Positions 36,903-44,840 of a stretch of DNA of 64,000 nucleotides are shown here, piece after piece. The stretch spans positions 43,190 through 107,189 of the forward strand of contig CAYORM010000002.1 in NCBI GenBank assembly GCA_964406375.1, read 5' to 3'. This DNA is from CAYORM01 sp964406375. Its GTDB lineage: Bacteria; Pseudomonadota; Alphaproteobacteria; DSM-16000; Inquilinaceae. Each line of letters starts with the position of its first letter. Position 1 is the first letter of the stretch. The notes below the pieces were generated by a model, which saw nothing but the letters and a program-made list of their open reading frames with translations, was not told the origin of the DNA and did no database searches. The translations under genes were made by a program, and so were the position numbers.

Positions 36903-37754
36903 ATGCCGAAGCCCACACTGCTCGTCACGCCCGTCCAGGCGCTGATCGCCCTGTTCCTGTTCATCCCGGCGCTCTACGTCGCCTGGCTGAGCCTGAACGC
37001 CTCGACCTTCGGGCAGGAGAACGTGTTCGTCGGGCTCGAGAATTACGGGAAGCTGTTCAGCGACCCGTATTTCTGGCGTGCCTTCCGCAACACGTTCATC
37101 CTCGTCAACATCATCGTCTATGTCGAGCTGGCGCTCGGCCTCGCGATCGCCCTGCTATTCGCGAGTGGTGTGCCGTTCTCGCGCCTTCTCATCGCGCTCG
37201 TCTTCCTGCCCTACGCGACCAGCGAGGTGGTGGCGATCGTGATGCTGAAATACATGTTCGACCCGCAGATTGGCGTCGTGAATATCGGTCTCGCCTCGCT
37301 CGGGATCCCGCCGGTCGAGCTGGTCAACCCGATCCACGCCTTCGGCCTCGTGGTGCTCGTCAGCACCTGGCAGCACCTGCCCTTCACCTTCATCCTGCTC
37401 TACACCGCGCGGCTCGGCATCCCGCGCGAACTCTACGAGGCGGCGCGGATCGACGGCGGCGGATCGTGGACGGTGTTCTGGCACATCACCTTCCGCCTGC
37501 TGATGCCGGCGATCCTGATCGCGCTGCTGTTCCGCTACATCTTCGCCTTCCGCATCTTCTCGGAGGTCTGGCTCCTGACCCAGGGCGGGCCGGCGCGGAT
37601 GACCGAGGTGCTGGCCGTCTATCTCTACCGCGTCGCCTTCCGCTACCAGGAGTTCGGCATGGCCTCCGCCACCGGCTGGGCCATGGTCTTCCTGTCGCTG
37701 CTGATCTCCGTCTTCTATCTGCGGGCGATGTATCGCCGGATGTTCGCCTCATGA
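36903..37754 (+). CDS. Carbohydrate ABC transporter permease (MalF-like)
   Basis: Membrane permease of 283 residues with six hydrophobic segments. The EAA loop is YEAARIDGGGSWTVFWHITF. The gene starts with an ATG at 36903 and its stop overlaps the next permease (ATGA). It pairs with the MalG-like subunit and the upstream binding protein. No ATPase gene follows, so a shared MsmK/MalK-type ATPase encoded elsewhere would be needed. Confidence 0.93.
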   Translation: MPKPTLLVTPVQALIALFLFIPALYVAWLSLNASTFGQENVFVGLENYGKLFSDPYFWRAFRNTFILVNIIVYVELALGLAIALLFASGVPFSRLLIALVFLPYATSEVVAIVMLKYMFDPQIGVVNIGLASLGIPPVELVNPIHAFGLVVLVSTWQHLPFTFILLYTARLGIPRELYEAARIDGGGSWTVFWHITFRLLMPAILIALLFRYIFAFRIFSEVWLLTQGGPARMTEVLAVYLYRVAFRYQEFGMASATGWAMVFLSLLISVFYLRAMYRRMFAS

Positions 37755-38587
37755 AGATGAAGCGCACCCTTCACCGCGTCATCAAGACGGTCCTCGTGAC
37801 GCTCGTCCTGATCTGGTCGCTCTTCCCGATCTATCTGATCGTGAGTTCGTCCTTCAAGGAGAACCGCGACATCTTCTCGGTGAAACCGCAGATCTTCTCG
37901 TTCGAGCCGACGCTCGACAACTATGCGCGCCTGATCCGCGACTGGCCACAGTATTTCGACTCGCTGTGGAACAGCGCGATCGTCACCGTGGCGGCGACGC
38001 TGGTCGTGGTGCTCAGCTCGTCGGCGGCCGGCTACGCCTATTCGCGCTATGCCGGGCGGGGGCTGACCGCCTCGGCCTTCGGCATGATCTTCGTCCGGAT
38101 GATCCCGCCGATCGTGGTGACGCTGCCGCTCTTCCCCTGGGCGAATGCGCTTGGACTGAGCGACACGCTGACGCTGCTGATCCTGCTCTATGCCAGCTTC
38201 TATGTCAGCCTCGGCACCTGGATCATGAAGGCGTTCTTCGACCAGATCCCGCGCGAGATCGACGAGGCGGCGATCATGGACGGGGCCGGCTTCTTCGCGC
38301 TGATGCGGCGCGTCATCCTGCCGATGGCGGCGCCGGGGATGGTCGCGGTGGCCGTCTTCGTCGTGGTCTTCGCCTGGAACGAGTTCCTGTTCGCCTTCAT
38401 CTTCGCCTCGACCCGCGCCCGCACCGCGCCGATGACGCTGAGCGAGATGACGAGTTCGGTCACCGGCGTCGATTGGGGGGTGCTGTTCGCCGCCTCGACC
38501 ATCCAGATCCTGCCGGTCGCCCTGATCGTGCTCTTTGCCCAGCGCTACATGATCGCCGGGCTGACGGCGGGCTCGGTCAAGGGCTGA
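37751..38587 (+). CDS. Carbohydrate ABC transporter permease (MalG-like)
   Basis: Membrane permease of 278 residues with six hydrophobic segments. It has the MalG pattern: SLFPIYLIVSSSFKENRDIF near the N-terminus and the EAA loop IDEAAIMDGAGFFALMRRVI. The ATG overlaps the MalF-like stop. It is the last gene of the operon and is followed at once by a strong hairpin and by a convergent MFS gene, so an ATPase gene is definitely absent downstream. Confidence 0.93.
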   Translation: MKMKRTLHRVIKTVLVTLVLIWSLFPIYLIVSSSFKENRDIFSVKPQIFSFEPTLDNYARLIRDWPQYFDSLWNSAIVTVAATLVVVLSSSAAGYAYSRYAGRGLTASAFGMIFVRMIPPIVVTLPLFPWANALGLSDTLTLLILLYASFYVSLGTWIMKAFFDQIPREIDEAAIMDGAGFFALMRRVILPMAAPGMVAVAVFVVVFAWNEFLFAFIFASTRARTAPMTLSEMTSSVTGVDWGVLFAASTIQILPVALIVLFAQRYMIAGLTAGSVKG

Positions 38588-38591
38588 CGAG

Positions 38592-38621
38592 GGTCGAGGA
38601 GCTCCGCGGAGCCCCTCGACC
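38592..38621. terminator. Bidirectional terminator hairpin between convergent genes
   Basis: Outer arms GGTCGAGG and CCTCGACC (eight bases, perfect) enclose an A-C mismatch and the inner palindrome GCTCCGCGGAGC. It lies 4 bases after the MalG-like stop and 12 bases from the MFS stop. There is no U-run, but position and stability favour a two-way terminator. Confidence 0.65.
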
Positions 38622-38633
38622 GCCGGCGGCTGC

Positions 38634-39833
38634 TCAGCCGGCCAGCTCGTAGGTGCGAGGCCGGCCGAGCGTCAGCTGGGTCAGCGCCAGCGCGGTCACG
38701 GCGCAGATGGCGATGCCGGCGACCATCGGCAGCGGCGTGCCGTCGAAGAACAGGCCGGCGACCGCCATCGCCACGGCACCGGTCGCCAGATGCAGCGTGC
38801 CCATCAGCGCCGAGGCGGTGCCGGCGCGCGGCCCATGCTCCTCCATCGCCAGCACCGAGGTCGTCGGGATGACGAGGCCGAGGAAGGCGTAGCCGACGAA
38901 GAGCAGCGCCGCCATCGTCCACAGCGCCTGCAGACCGGCTGCCATCACGACCAGCAGCGTCAGCATCACCGCCACATAAGCGACCACCGCGACCCGCACG
39001 ACACGCCGCAGGCCAAACCTTGAGGTCAGGGTGCCGGTGAGCTGCGACATCGTGAAGAAGCCGATCGCGTTCAGCGAGAAGAACAGGCTGTAGAGCGACG
39101 GCGACAGGCCGTAATGGTCGATCAGGATGAAGGACGAGTTCGACAGGTAGATGAAGAAGCTCGAGATCCCGAAGCCGCCGATCAGCGACAGGCCGAGGAA
39201 GTTGAGGTCACCCATCAGCTGGCGATAGGCGGCGAGCACGCCCGACAGCGAGCTGCCGGTGCGCTGCTCGGGCGGGCGTGTCTCCTCCAGCGAGGTGGCC
39301 AGCAGGATCGTGCCGATCCCCGCCGCGACGGTGACCGCCCAGAAGACCGCGCGCCAGCCGAAGCCCTCGATGATCAGGCTGCCAAAGAAGGGCGCGAGGA
39401 TCGGCGATACCGAGAAGACGAGCATCAGCAGCGACATCAGCCGCGCCGCCTCGGTGCCGGTGTGCAGGTCGCGCACGACCGCCCGTGGTACGACCATGCC
39501 GGCCGAGGCGCCGAGCCCCTGCACGAAGCGGAAGGCGATCAGCCATTCCACGTCCGGCGCCAGCGCAGAACCGATGCTGCCGAGCACGAACAGGCCGAGC
39601 CCGACATAGAGGGGCGCCTTGCGGCCGACGATGTCGGAGACCGGCCCGGTGACGATCTGCCCAAGCCCCATCGCGATGAAGAAGACGAGAAGGCTGGCCT
39701 GTACGGCGGCCGTGCCCGCGCCCAGATCGGCACCGATCGTCGGAAGGGCCGGCAGGTACATGTCGATGGCGAAGGGGCCCACGGCGGTCAGAAGGCCGAG
39801 GACCACCGCGATGCGGAGGAACCCGAAGGTCAT
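38634..39833 (-). CDS. Bcr/CflA family drug-resistance MFS transporter
   Basis: Twelve-helix major facilitator of 399 residues, Bcr/CflA branch (proton-driven export of drugs or amino acids). The opening LTAVGPFAIDMYLPALPTIG and the loop GPVSDIVGRKAPLYVGL are diagnostic. Motif C-like ASAGMVVPRAVVRDLHTG follows near residue 105. The ATG at 39833 is preferred; longer frames extend into the TetR promoter. A minus-strand promoter (39969-39940) lies within the divergent TetR control region, so it is probably TetR-regulated efflux. Confidence 0.93.
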   Translation of the reverse strand: MTFGFLRIAVVLGLLTAVGPFAIDMYLPALPTIGADLGAGTAAVQASLLVFFIAMGLGQIVTGPVSDIVGRKAPLYVGLGLFVLGSIGSALAPDVEWLIAFRFVQGLGASAGMVVPRAVVRDLHTGTEAARLMSLLMLVFSVSPILAPFFGSLIIEGFGWRAVFWAVTVAAGIGTILLATSLEETRPPEQRTGSSLSGVLAAYRQLMGDLNFLGLSLIGGFGISSFFIYLSNSSFILIDHYGLSPSLYSLFFSLNAIGFFTMSQLTGTLTSRFGLRRVVRVAVVAYVAVMLTLLVVMAAGLQALWTMAALLFVGYAFLGLVIPTTSVLAMEEHGPRAGTASALMGTLHLATGAVAMAVAGLFFDGTPLPMVAGIAICAVTALALTQLTLGRPRTYELAG

Positions 39834-39939
39834 GGTCGTATGCTTTCGAGACAGGCTGGAGCGCGGCGGACGAACGCCCGGCACGCAGCGATCACCCGGG
39901 GACCAGCCTCCTCCCGAACCGGCCGGCGATCGCATCCAG

Positions 39940-39982
39940 ATTTTTGGGCATTCTTGTCCATCCTGTCAATCACCCCTATATA
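39940..39982. promoter_or_regulatory. Overlapping divergent promoters of the MFS pump and TetR gene
   Basis: Plus strand: TTGTCC (39954-39959), 17-base spacer, TATATA (39977-39982), then GATTTT and the TetR ATG, which predicts a leaderless transcript. Minus strand: TTGACA (39969-39964), 18-base spacer, AAAAAT (39945-39940) for the MFS gene. The -35 elements lie within the other promoter's spacer, so one repressor could block both. Confidence 0.6.
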
Positions 39983-39988
39983 GATTTT

Positions 39989-40729
39989 ATGAGGTCGCCG
40001 ACCGCGTCGCCCGGCACTGCCGCTGTGAAAGGGCCCGCCTCCGTTCTTTCGGAGCGCGGTGCGAGCTCGACTTCTCCCGACGCGCCGCCCGCACGGGGTC
40101 ATGCCGCCAAACGCCTCTCCATCATCGAGGCTGCGGCCTGCGCGTTCTGCCGCGACGGTTTTGCCGGTGCCAATATCGACCAGATCGCCTGCGCGGCCGG
40201 CGTGTCACGCCAGACCGTCTACAATCACCACGGCGACAAGGAATCACTGCTCGCCGCCGTGGTGCGCGAGATCACCGAACGCTGCAACACCCGCGCCTTC
40301 GCCGTGCTCGGCACCTTCCCCGACAGGCCCGTCGATCTCGAGGAGGACCTCGTCGCCTTTGCGGTACGGCTCAACCGCTCCTGCATCTGCGACCGTGACG
40401 GCCGGATGCTGCGCAAGCTGATCCAGATGGAGGGTGAGCGCTACCCTGCCCTGTTCGCCGCTTGGCGCGAGGAGGGGCCGCCGCGCGTGCTCTCGGCATT
40501 GGCTGCGCGGATGGCGCGGTTGGCGCATGCCGGGCTGCTCGTCATCGATGACCCCGATCTCGCGGCACGGCAGTTCCTCGCCCTCGTCAGCGCGGAACTC
40601 CAGATGTCCTTCCTGTTCGGCGAGGCGCTGACGGATGAGACACTGGCGGTGACCGCCCGCCGCGGCGTCCGCACCTTCCTGCGCGCCTATGGGGCCGCAG
40701 GAGCGGCGACGGTCGCGCCACCCGCCTGA
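39989..40729 (+). CDS. TetR/AcrR family transcriptional regulator
   Basis: TetR-type repressor, 246 residues. The HTH lies after a disordered leader of about 35 residues: RLSIIEAAACAFCRDGFAGA, then IDQIACAAGVSRQTVYNHHG then DKESLLAAVV. The ligand domain matches the AefR-like C-terminal type (ELQMSFLFGEALTDE). There is no ribosome binding site before the ATG at 39989; a TATATA box lies only seven bases upstream, consistent with leaderless translation. It is divergent from the efflux pump it probably controls. Confidence 0.9.
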   Translation: MRSPTASPGTAAVKGPASVLSERGASSTSPDAPPARGHAAKRLSIIEAAACAFCRDGFAGANIDQIACAAGVSRQTVYNHHGDKESLLAAVVREITERCNTRAFAVLGTFPDRPVDLEEDLVAFAVRLNRSCICDRDGRMLRKLIQMEGERYPALFAAWREEGPPRVLSALAARMARLAHAGLLVIDDPDLAARQFLALVSAELQMSFLFGEALTDETLAVTARRGVRTFLRAYGAAGAATVAPPA

Positions 40730-40857
40730 CACCCGGCTCCTCCGCGCGCCTCATCTCCACCGACATTCTCCGGCGGACGCACGCGCCGCTGTGCTAAGAG
40801 CGTCCTCGCAAGGCCGGCCGTCAGGGCCGCGCCATCGCCCGAGGCGGGGAAAGAGCG

Positions 40858-43800
40858 ATGTCGCAGACGGCCGATCCTCGATTCGACTCCGTCCTCCAGG
40901 CTGTCATCGCGCTGGTGATGACCCTGCTGCTGGCGGTCGACCTGCTGGTGCCGCTCGGCATCGCCATCTGGGTCGTCTATCTCCTCCCGATCGCGCTCTC
41001 CTATCTCGGCTCCCGCGCCGTGTTGCCGCCGATCCTCGCCGCAATGGCGACGGTCTTCGTGATCCTCGGCTTCGTTTTCGGCCCACCCGGCGCCGAACCG
41101 GAGCTGGGCCAGATCAACCGCAGCCTCGGGGTGGCGACCGCCTGGATTCTCGGTGCCGCTGGCCATCTCTTTATTCGCGGCAAGCTCGCGGTGCGGCGGG
41201 AGGAATGGCTCCAGGCCGGGCAGGTCGGCCTCTCTCAGGCGATGGGCGGCGAGCAGCGTCTGGACCAGCTGGGCGACAGCATCCTGCGCTTTCTCGCCGA
41301 TTATCTCGGTGCCGAGGCCGGTGCGGTCTTCATCCACGATGGCGAGCGCTACCGCCGCGCCGCGACCTATGGCGTGCCGGATGGCGCCGCCCTGCCGGAG
41401 ACGTTCGACGCCGGCACCGGACTGCTCGGCCAGGCGGCGCGCGATGGCCGCGGACGCACCCTCGCCGAGGTGCCGGACGACTATCTCTATTTCGGATCCG
41501 GTCTCGGCCGGGCCAAACCGCGCCATCTGGTGATCACGCCGGCCCGGATCGACGGCCAAGTCAACGCGGTGGTCGAGCTGGGCTTTCTCGCCAGGCCCGA
41601 CCCCCGGCTCGCCGAACTCCTCGACCGCGCGGCGGAGTCGATCGGCGTCGCCGTCCGCTCGGCCAAGTACCGCGCCCGGCTGCAGGAGCTGCTCGAGGAA
41701 ACGCGGCGACAGGCGGAAGAGCTGCAGTCCCAGAGCGAGGAGCTACGCGCCGCCAACGAGGAACTCGAGGAACAGACCCGGGCGCTGCAGGACTCGCAGG
41801 CACGGCTGGAGCAGCAGCAGCAGGAGCTCGAAGAGACGAACCTGCAGCTCGAGGAGCAGGCCCGCCAGCTCCAGATCCAGAAAGACGACCTCTCCCGCAC
41901 CCAGGCGACGCTGGAAGTGCAGGCGCGCGAACTCGAACAGGCGAGCCGCTACAAATCCGAATTCGTCGCCAACATGTCACACGAGCTGCGCACGCCGCTC
42001 AACGCGCTGCTCATCATGGCGCGGCTCCTCGCCGAGAATCGCGGCGGCACCCTCTCGGCCGACGAGGTCCGCTACGCCGAGACGATCGAGAGCTCGGGCA
42101 ACGACCTCCTGGCGCTGATCAACGACATCCTCGACATCTCGAAGATCGAGGCCGGGCGGATCGATCTGCAGCTCGGCCCCGTCCCGCTGCACAGGGTGGC
42201 AGAGCGGCTCGACGCAGCCTTCCGGCCCGCGGCCGAGGCCAAGGGCCTCGGCCTCGTGATCGATGTCGCCGCCGACACGCCGGCAGAGATCGAAACCGAC
42301 GCGCAGCGTCTCGAACAGGTGCTGAAGAACTTCCTGTCGAATGCGGTGAAGTTCACGGAGACGGGCGAGGTCGCACTGCGCATCGCGCGGGCGTCCGACG
42401 GCCGCCTCGCCTTCACCGTCAGCGACACCGGGATCGGCATCCCGAGCGAGCAGCAGCAGGTCGTGTTCGAGGCGTTCCGGCAGGCGGACGGCACCATCAA
42501 CCGCCGCTATGGCGGCACCGGTCTCGGCCTGTCGATCTCGCGCGAGCTCGCCCGGCTGCTGGGCGGCGAGATCCGCCTGGAGAGCGAGCCGGGCCAAGGC
42601 AGTGCCTTCACCCTGCTGCTGCCGGAGGTCCACCGCGCCGCTCCAGGCCGCGCGCCGCCAGCGGAGGATGTCGACCTGGTCGCGTCGCGACCGGTACCGC
42701 CGGCACCGATACCCGCCACGCCGGCCCCAATTCGCCCGCGCAGCGTGGAGGATGATCGCGAGCGGCTGACCGGCGACGGCCGGATCATCCTGGTGGTCGA
42801 GGATGATGCCGCCTTTGCCCGGATCCTCTTGGACCTGGCGCATGAGCTCGGCTTCCAGTGTCTCGTCGCCGACACCGCCGATGAGGGCGTCACCCTCGCC
42901 CGGCAGTATCTGCCGCATGCGGTGATCCTCGATATCGGCCTGCCCGACCACACCGGCCTGTCCGTTCTCGACCGGCTGAAGCGCGACATGCGCACGCGGC
43001 ACATCCCCGTTCATGTCGCCTCGGTCGCGGATTACGAGCGCACCGCGCTCTCCTTCGGGGCGGTCGGCTACATGCTGAAACCCGTCAAGCGGGAGCAGCT
43101 GGTCCAGGCACTCGAACGGCTGGAGACGCGGCTTTCGCAACGGGTCCGGCGGGTGCTGATCGTCGAGGACAGCCCCGAACAGCTCGAGGGGCTGCGCGCC
43201 CTCCTCGCCGGTCGTGACGTCGAGACGCTGGGTGCCGCAACCGCCGCCGAGGCGCTCGCACGGCTGCGCGAGGAGACCTTCGACTGCATGGTGCTCGATC
43301 TCAGCCTGCCGGATGCCTCGGGCTTCGATCTGCTCGAACGGCTGCAGGAGGACGAGACCTTCGCCTTCCCGCCGGTCATCGTCTACACCGCCCGGCAGTT
43401 GGCGGAGGAGGAGGAGCTGCGGCTGCGCCGTTCCTCGAAATCCATCATCATCAAGGGCGCCAAATCGCCCGAGCGGCTACTGGACGAGGTCACCCTCTTC
43501 CTGCACCAGGTGGTGGCCGAGCTGCCGGAACAGCATCGCCGGATGCTCGCCCAGTCCCTCAATCGCGATGCGACCCTCGAGGGCCGGCACATCCTGGTGG
43601 TGGAGGACGACATCCGGAACGTCTTTGCGCTGACGAGCGTATTCGAGCCGCATGGCGTCGAGGTGCACATCGCCCGGAACGGCCGCGAGGCACTGGCGTT
43701 GCTCGATCGGGCGGCCGAGAAGGCGATCCCGCCCATCGATCTCGTGCTGATGGACGTGATGATGCCGGAAATGGACGGGCTGGCCGCCACACGCGCGATC

Positions 43801-43965
43801 CGGGCGCGGCCCGATGGCAGGACGCTGCCGATCATCGCCTTGACCGCCAAGGCCGGCCCCGGCGACCAGCAGCAATGCCTGGCGGCCGGCGCCAATGACT
43901 ACATCGCGAAGCCGCTCGACATCGACAAGCTGCTCTCGCTCGTTCGGGTCTGGATGCCGCGATGA
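40858..43965 (+). CDS. Membrane-anchored hybrid histidine kinase with three receiver domains
   Basis: Hybrid sensor kinase of 1035 residues. Residues 10-75 hold two or three membrane helices. A GAF-like domain spans about 135-280. A long coiled coil rich in Glu, Gln and Leu covers 280-365. The kinase core follows: H-box FVANMSHELRTPLNALLIMA, N-box NFLSNAVKFTETG, DTGIGIP and GGTGLGLSIS. Three receiver domains are joined at the C-terminus with phospho-acceptor Asp in VILDIGLPDHTG, MVLDLSLPDASG and VLMDVMMPEMDG. The second receiver has IIIKGAKS where the usual conserved Lys-Pro stands. Its stop overlaps cheR, linking it to methyl-transfer signalling. Confidence 0.94.
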   Translation: MSQTADPRFDSVLQAVIALVMTLLLAVDLLVPLGIAIWVVYLLPIALSYLGSRAVLPPILAAMATVFVILGFVFGPPGAEPELGQINRSLGVATAWILGAAGHLFIRGKLAVRREEWLQAGQVGLSQAMGGEQRLDQLGDSILRFLADYLGAEAGAVFIHDGERYRRAATYGVPDGAALPETFDAGTGLLGQAARDGRGRTLAEVPDDYLYFGSGLGRAKPRHLVITPARIDGQVNAVVELGFLARPDPRLAELLDRAAESIGVAVRSAKYRARLQELLEETRRQAEELQSQSEELRAANEELEEQTRALQDSQARLEQQQQELEETNLQLEEQARQLQIQKDDLSRTQATLEVQARELEQASRYKSEFVANMSHELRTPLNALLIMARLLAENRGGTLSADEVRYAETIESSGNDLLALINDILDISKIEAGRIDLQLGPVPLHRVAERLDAAFRPAAEAKGLGLVIDVAADTPAEIETDAQRLEQVLKNFLSNAVKFTETGEVALRIARASDGRLAFTVSDTGIGIPSEQQQVVFEAFRQADGTINRRYGGTGLGLSISRELARLLGGEIRLESEPGQGSAFTLLLPEVHRAAPGRAPPAEDVDLVASRPVPPAPIPATPAPIRPRSVEDDRERLTGDGRIILVVEDDAAFARILLDLAHELGFQCLVADTADEGVTLARQYLPHAVILDIGLPDHTGLSVLDRLKRDMRTRHIPVHVASVADYERTALSFGAVGYMLKPVKREQLVQALERLETRLSQRVRRVLIVEDSPEQLEGLRALLAGRDVETLGAATAAEALARLREETFDCMVLDLSLPDASGFDLLERLQEDETFAFPPVIVYTARQLAEEEELRLRRSSKSIIIKGAKSPERLLDEVTLFLHQVVAELPEQHRRMLAQSLNRDATLEGRHILVVEDDIRNVFALTSVFEPHGVEVHIARNGREALALLDRAAEKAIPPIDLVLMDVMMPEMDGLAATRAIRARPDGRTLPIIALTAKAGPGDQQQCLAAGANDYIAKPLDIDKLLSLVRVWMPR

Positions 43966-44840
43966 CAGACGCCGGCGCCGAGGATCCGGTCGAGGCGATC
44001 GAGACCGCCCTCCTCCTGGAGGCGATCCATCGGCGCTACCACTACGATTTCCGCGGCTATGCCACCGCCTCGATCCGGCGGCGCCTGGCCCATGCGCAGC
44101 TCCGCTTCGGCTGCCGCAGCCTGTCGATGCTCCAGGACCGTGTCCTGCACGACCCGGGCATCCTGCCGGAGCTGCTCGCCTGCCTGACGGTACAGGTCAG
44201 CGAGATGTTCCGCGACCCCAGCTATTTCCGGGCGCTGCGGGAGACCGTCATCCCGCATCTCCGGACCTACCCGTCACTCAAGGTCTGGATACCGGGATGC
44301 GCGGACGGGGAGGAACTCTACTCCCTCGCGATCCTGTTCCGCGAGGAGGGTCTCGAAGCGCGGACGATCTTCTATGCCACCGATATCAATCCGAAGGCAC
44401 TGCGGCGGGCGGAGGCCGGCATTTACCCCCTCGACCGCATCCCGCTGTTCACCGAGAACCACCGGGCATCGGGCGGCAGATCCTCCTTGTCGGACTACTA
44501 CACCGCCGCCTATGGCGCGGCGGCGTTCGACAAATCGCTGCGGGCACGCACCGTCTTCTCCGAGCACAGCCTCGTCTCGGATGCGGTCTTCGCCGAGGTG
44601 CATCTCGTCTCCTGCCGCAACGTGCTGATCTATTTCGATCGGGCCCTGCAGGACAGGGCGATCGGCCTGTTCCGGGAGAGCCTGGTGCGGGGCGGCTTCC
44701 TCGGCCTCGGCGCCAAGGAGACGCTGCGCTTCTCGCGGCATGCCGGCGATTTCTCGGAGTTCGTCCGGGGCGATCGCATCTACCGACGCATCGCGGCGCC
44801 ACGTGCTGCCGACAGGGAGGCAAGCCTTGCCGTGGCGTGA
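43962..44840 (+). CDS. CheR-type protein-glutamate methyltransferase
   Basis: SAM-dependent methyltransferase of the CheR family, 292 residues. The helical N-terminal domain (RYHYDFRGYATASIRRRL) is followed by VSEMFRDPSYFRAL and the SAM-binding motif WIPGCADGEELYSLAILF (CheR consensus GCSTGEE). The catalytic-domain segment HLVSCRNVLIYFDRALQ is present. The ATG overlaps the hybrid kinase stop (ATGA). No chemoreceptor or CheB methylesterase is encoded nearby, so the target may be a non-chemotaxis sensor. Outside chemotaxis operons, CheR often accompanies hybrid kinases of this kind. Confidence 0.93.
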   Translation: MTDAGAEDPVEAIETALLLEAIHRRYHYDFRGYATASIRRRLAHAQLRFGCRSLSMLQDRVLHDPGILPELLACLTVQVSEMFRDPSYFRALRETVIPHLRTYPSLKVWIPGCADGEELYSLAILFREEGLEARTIFYATDINPKALRRAEAGIYPLDRIPLFTENHRASGGRSSLSDYYTAAYGAAAFDKSLRARTVFSEHSLVSDAVFAEVHLVSCRNVLIYFDRALQDRAIGLFRESLVRGGFLGLGAKETLRFSRHAGDFSEFVRGDRIYRRIAAPRAADREASLAVA

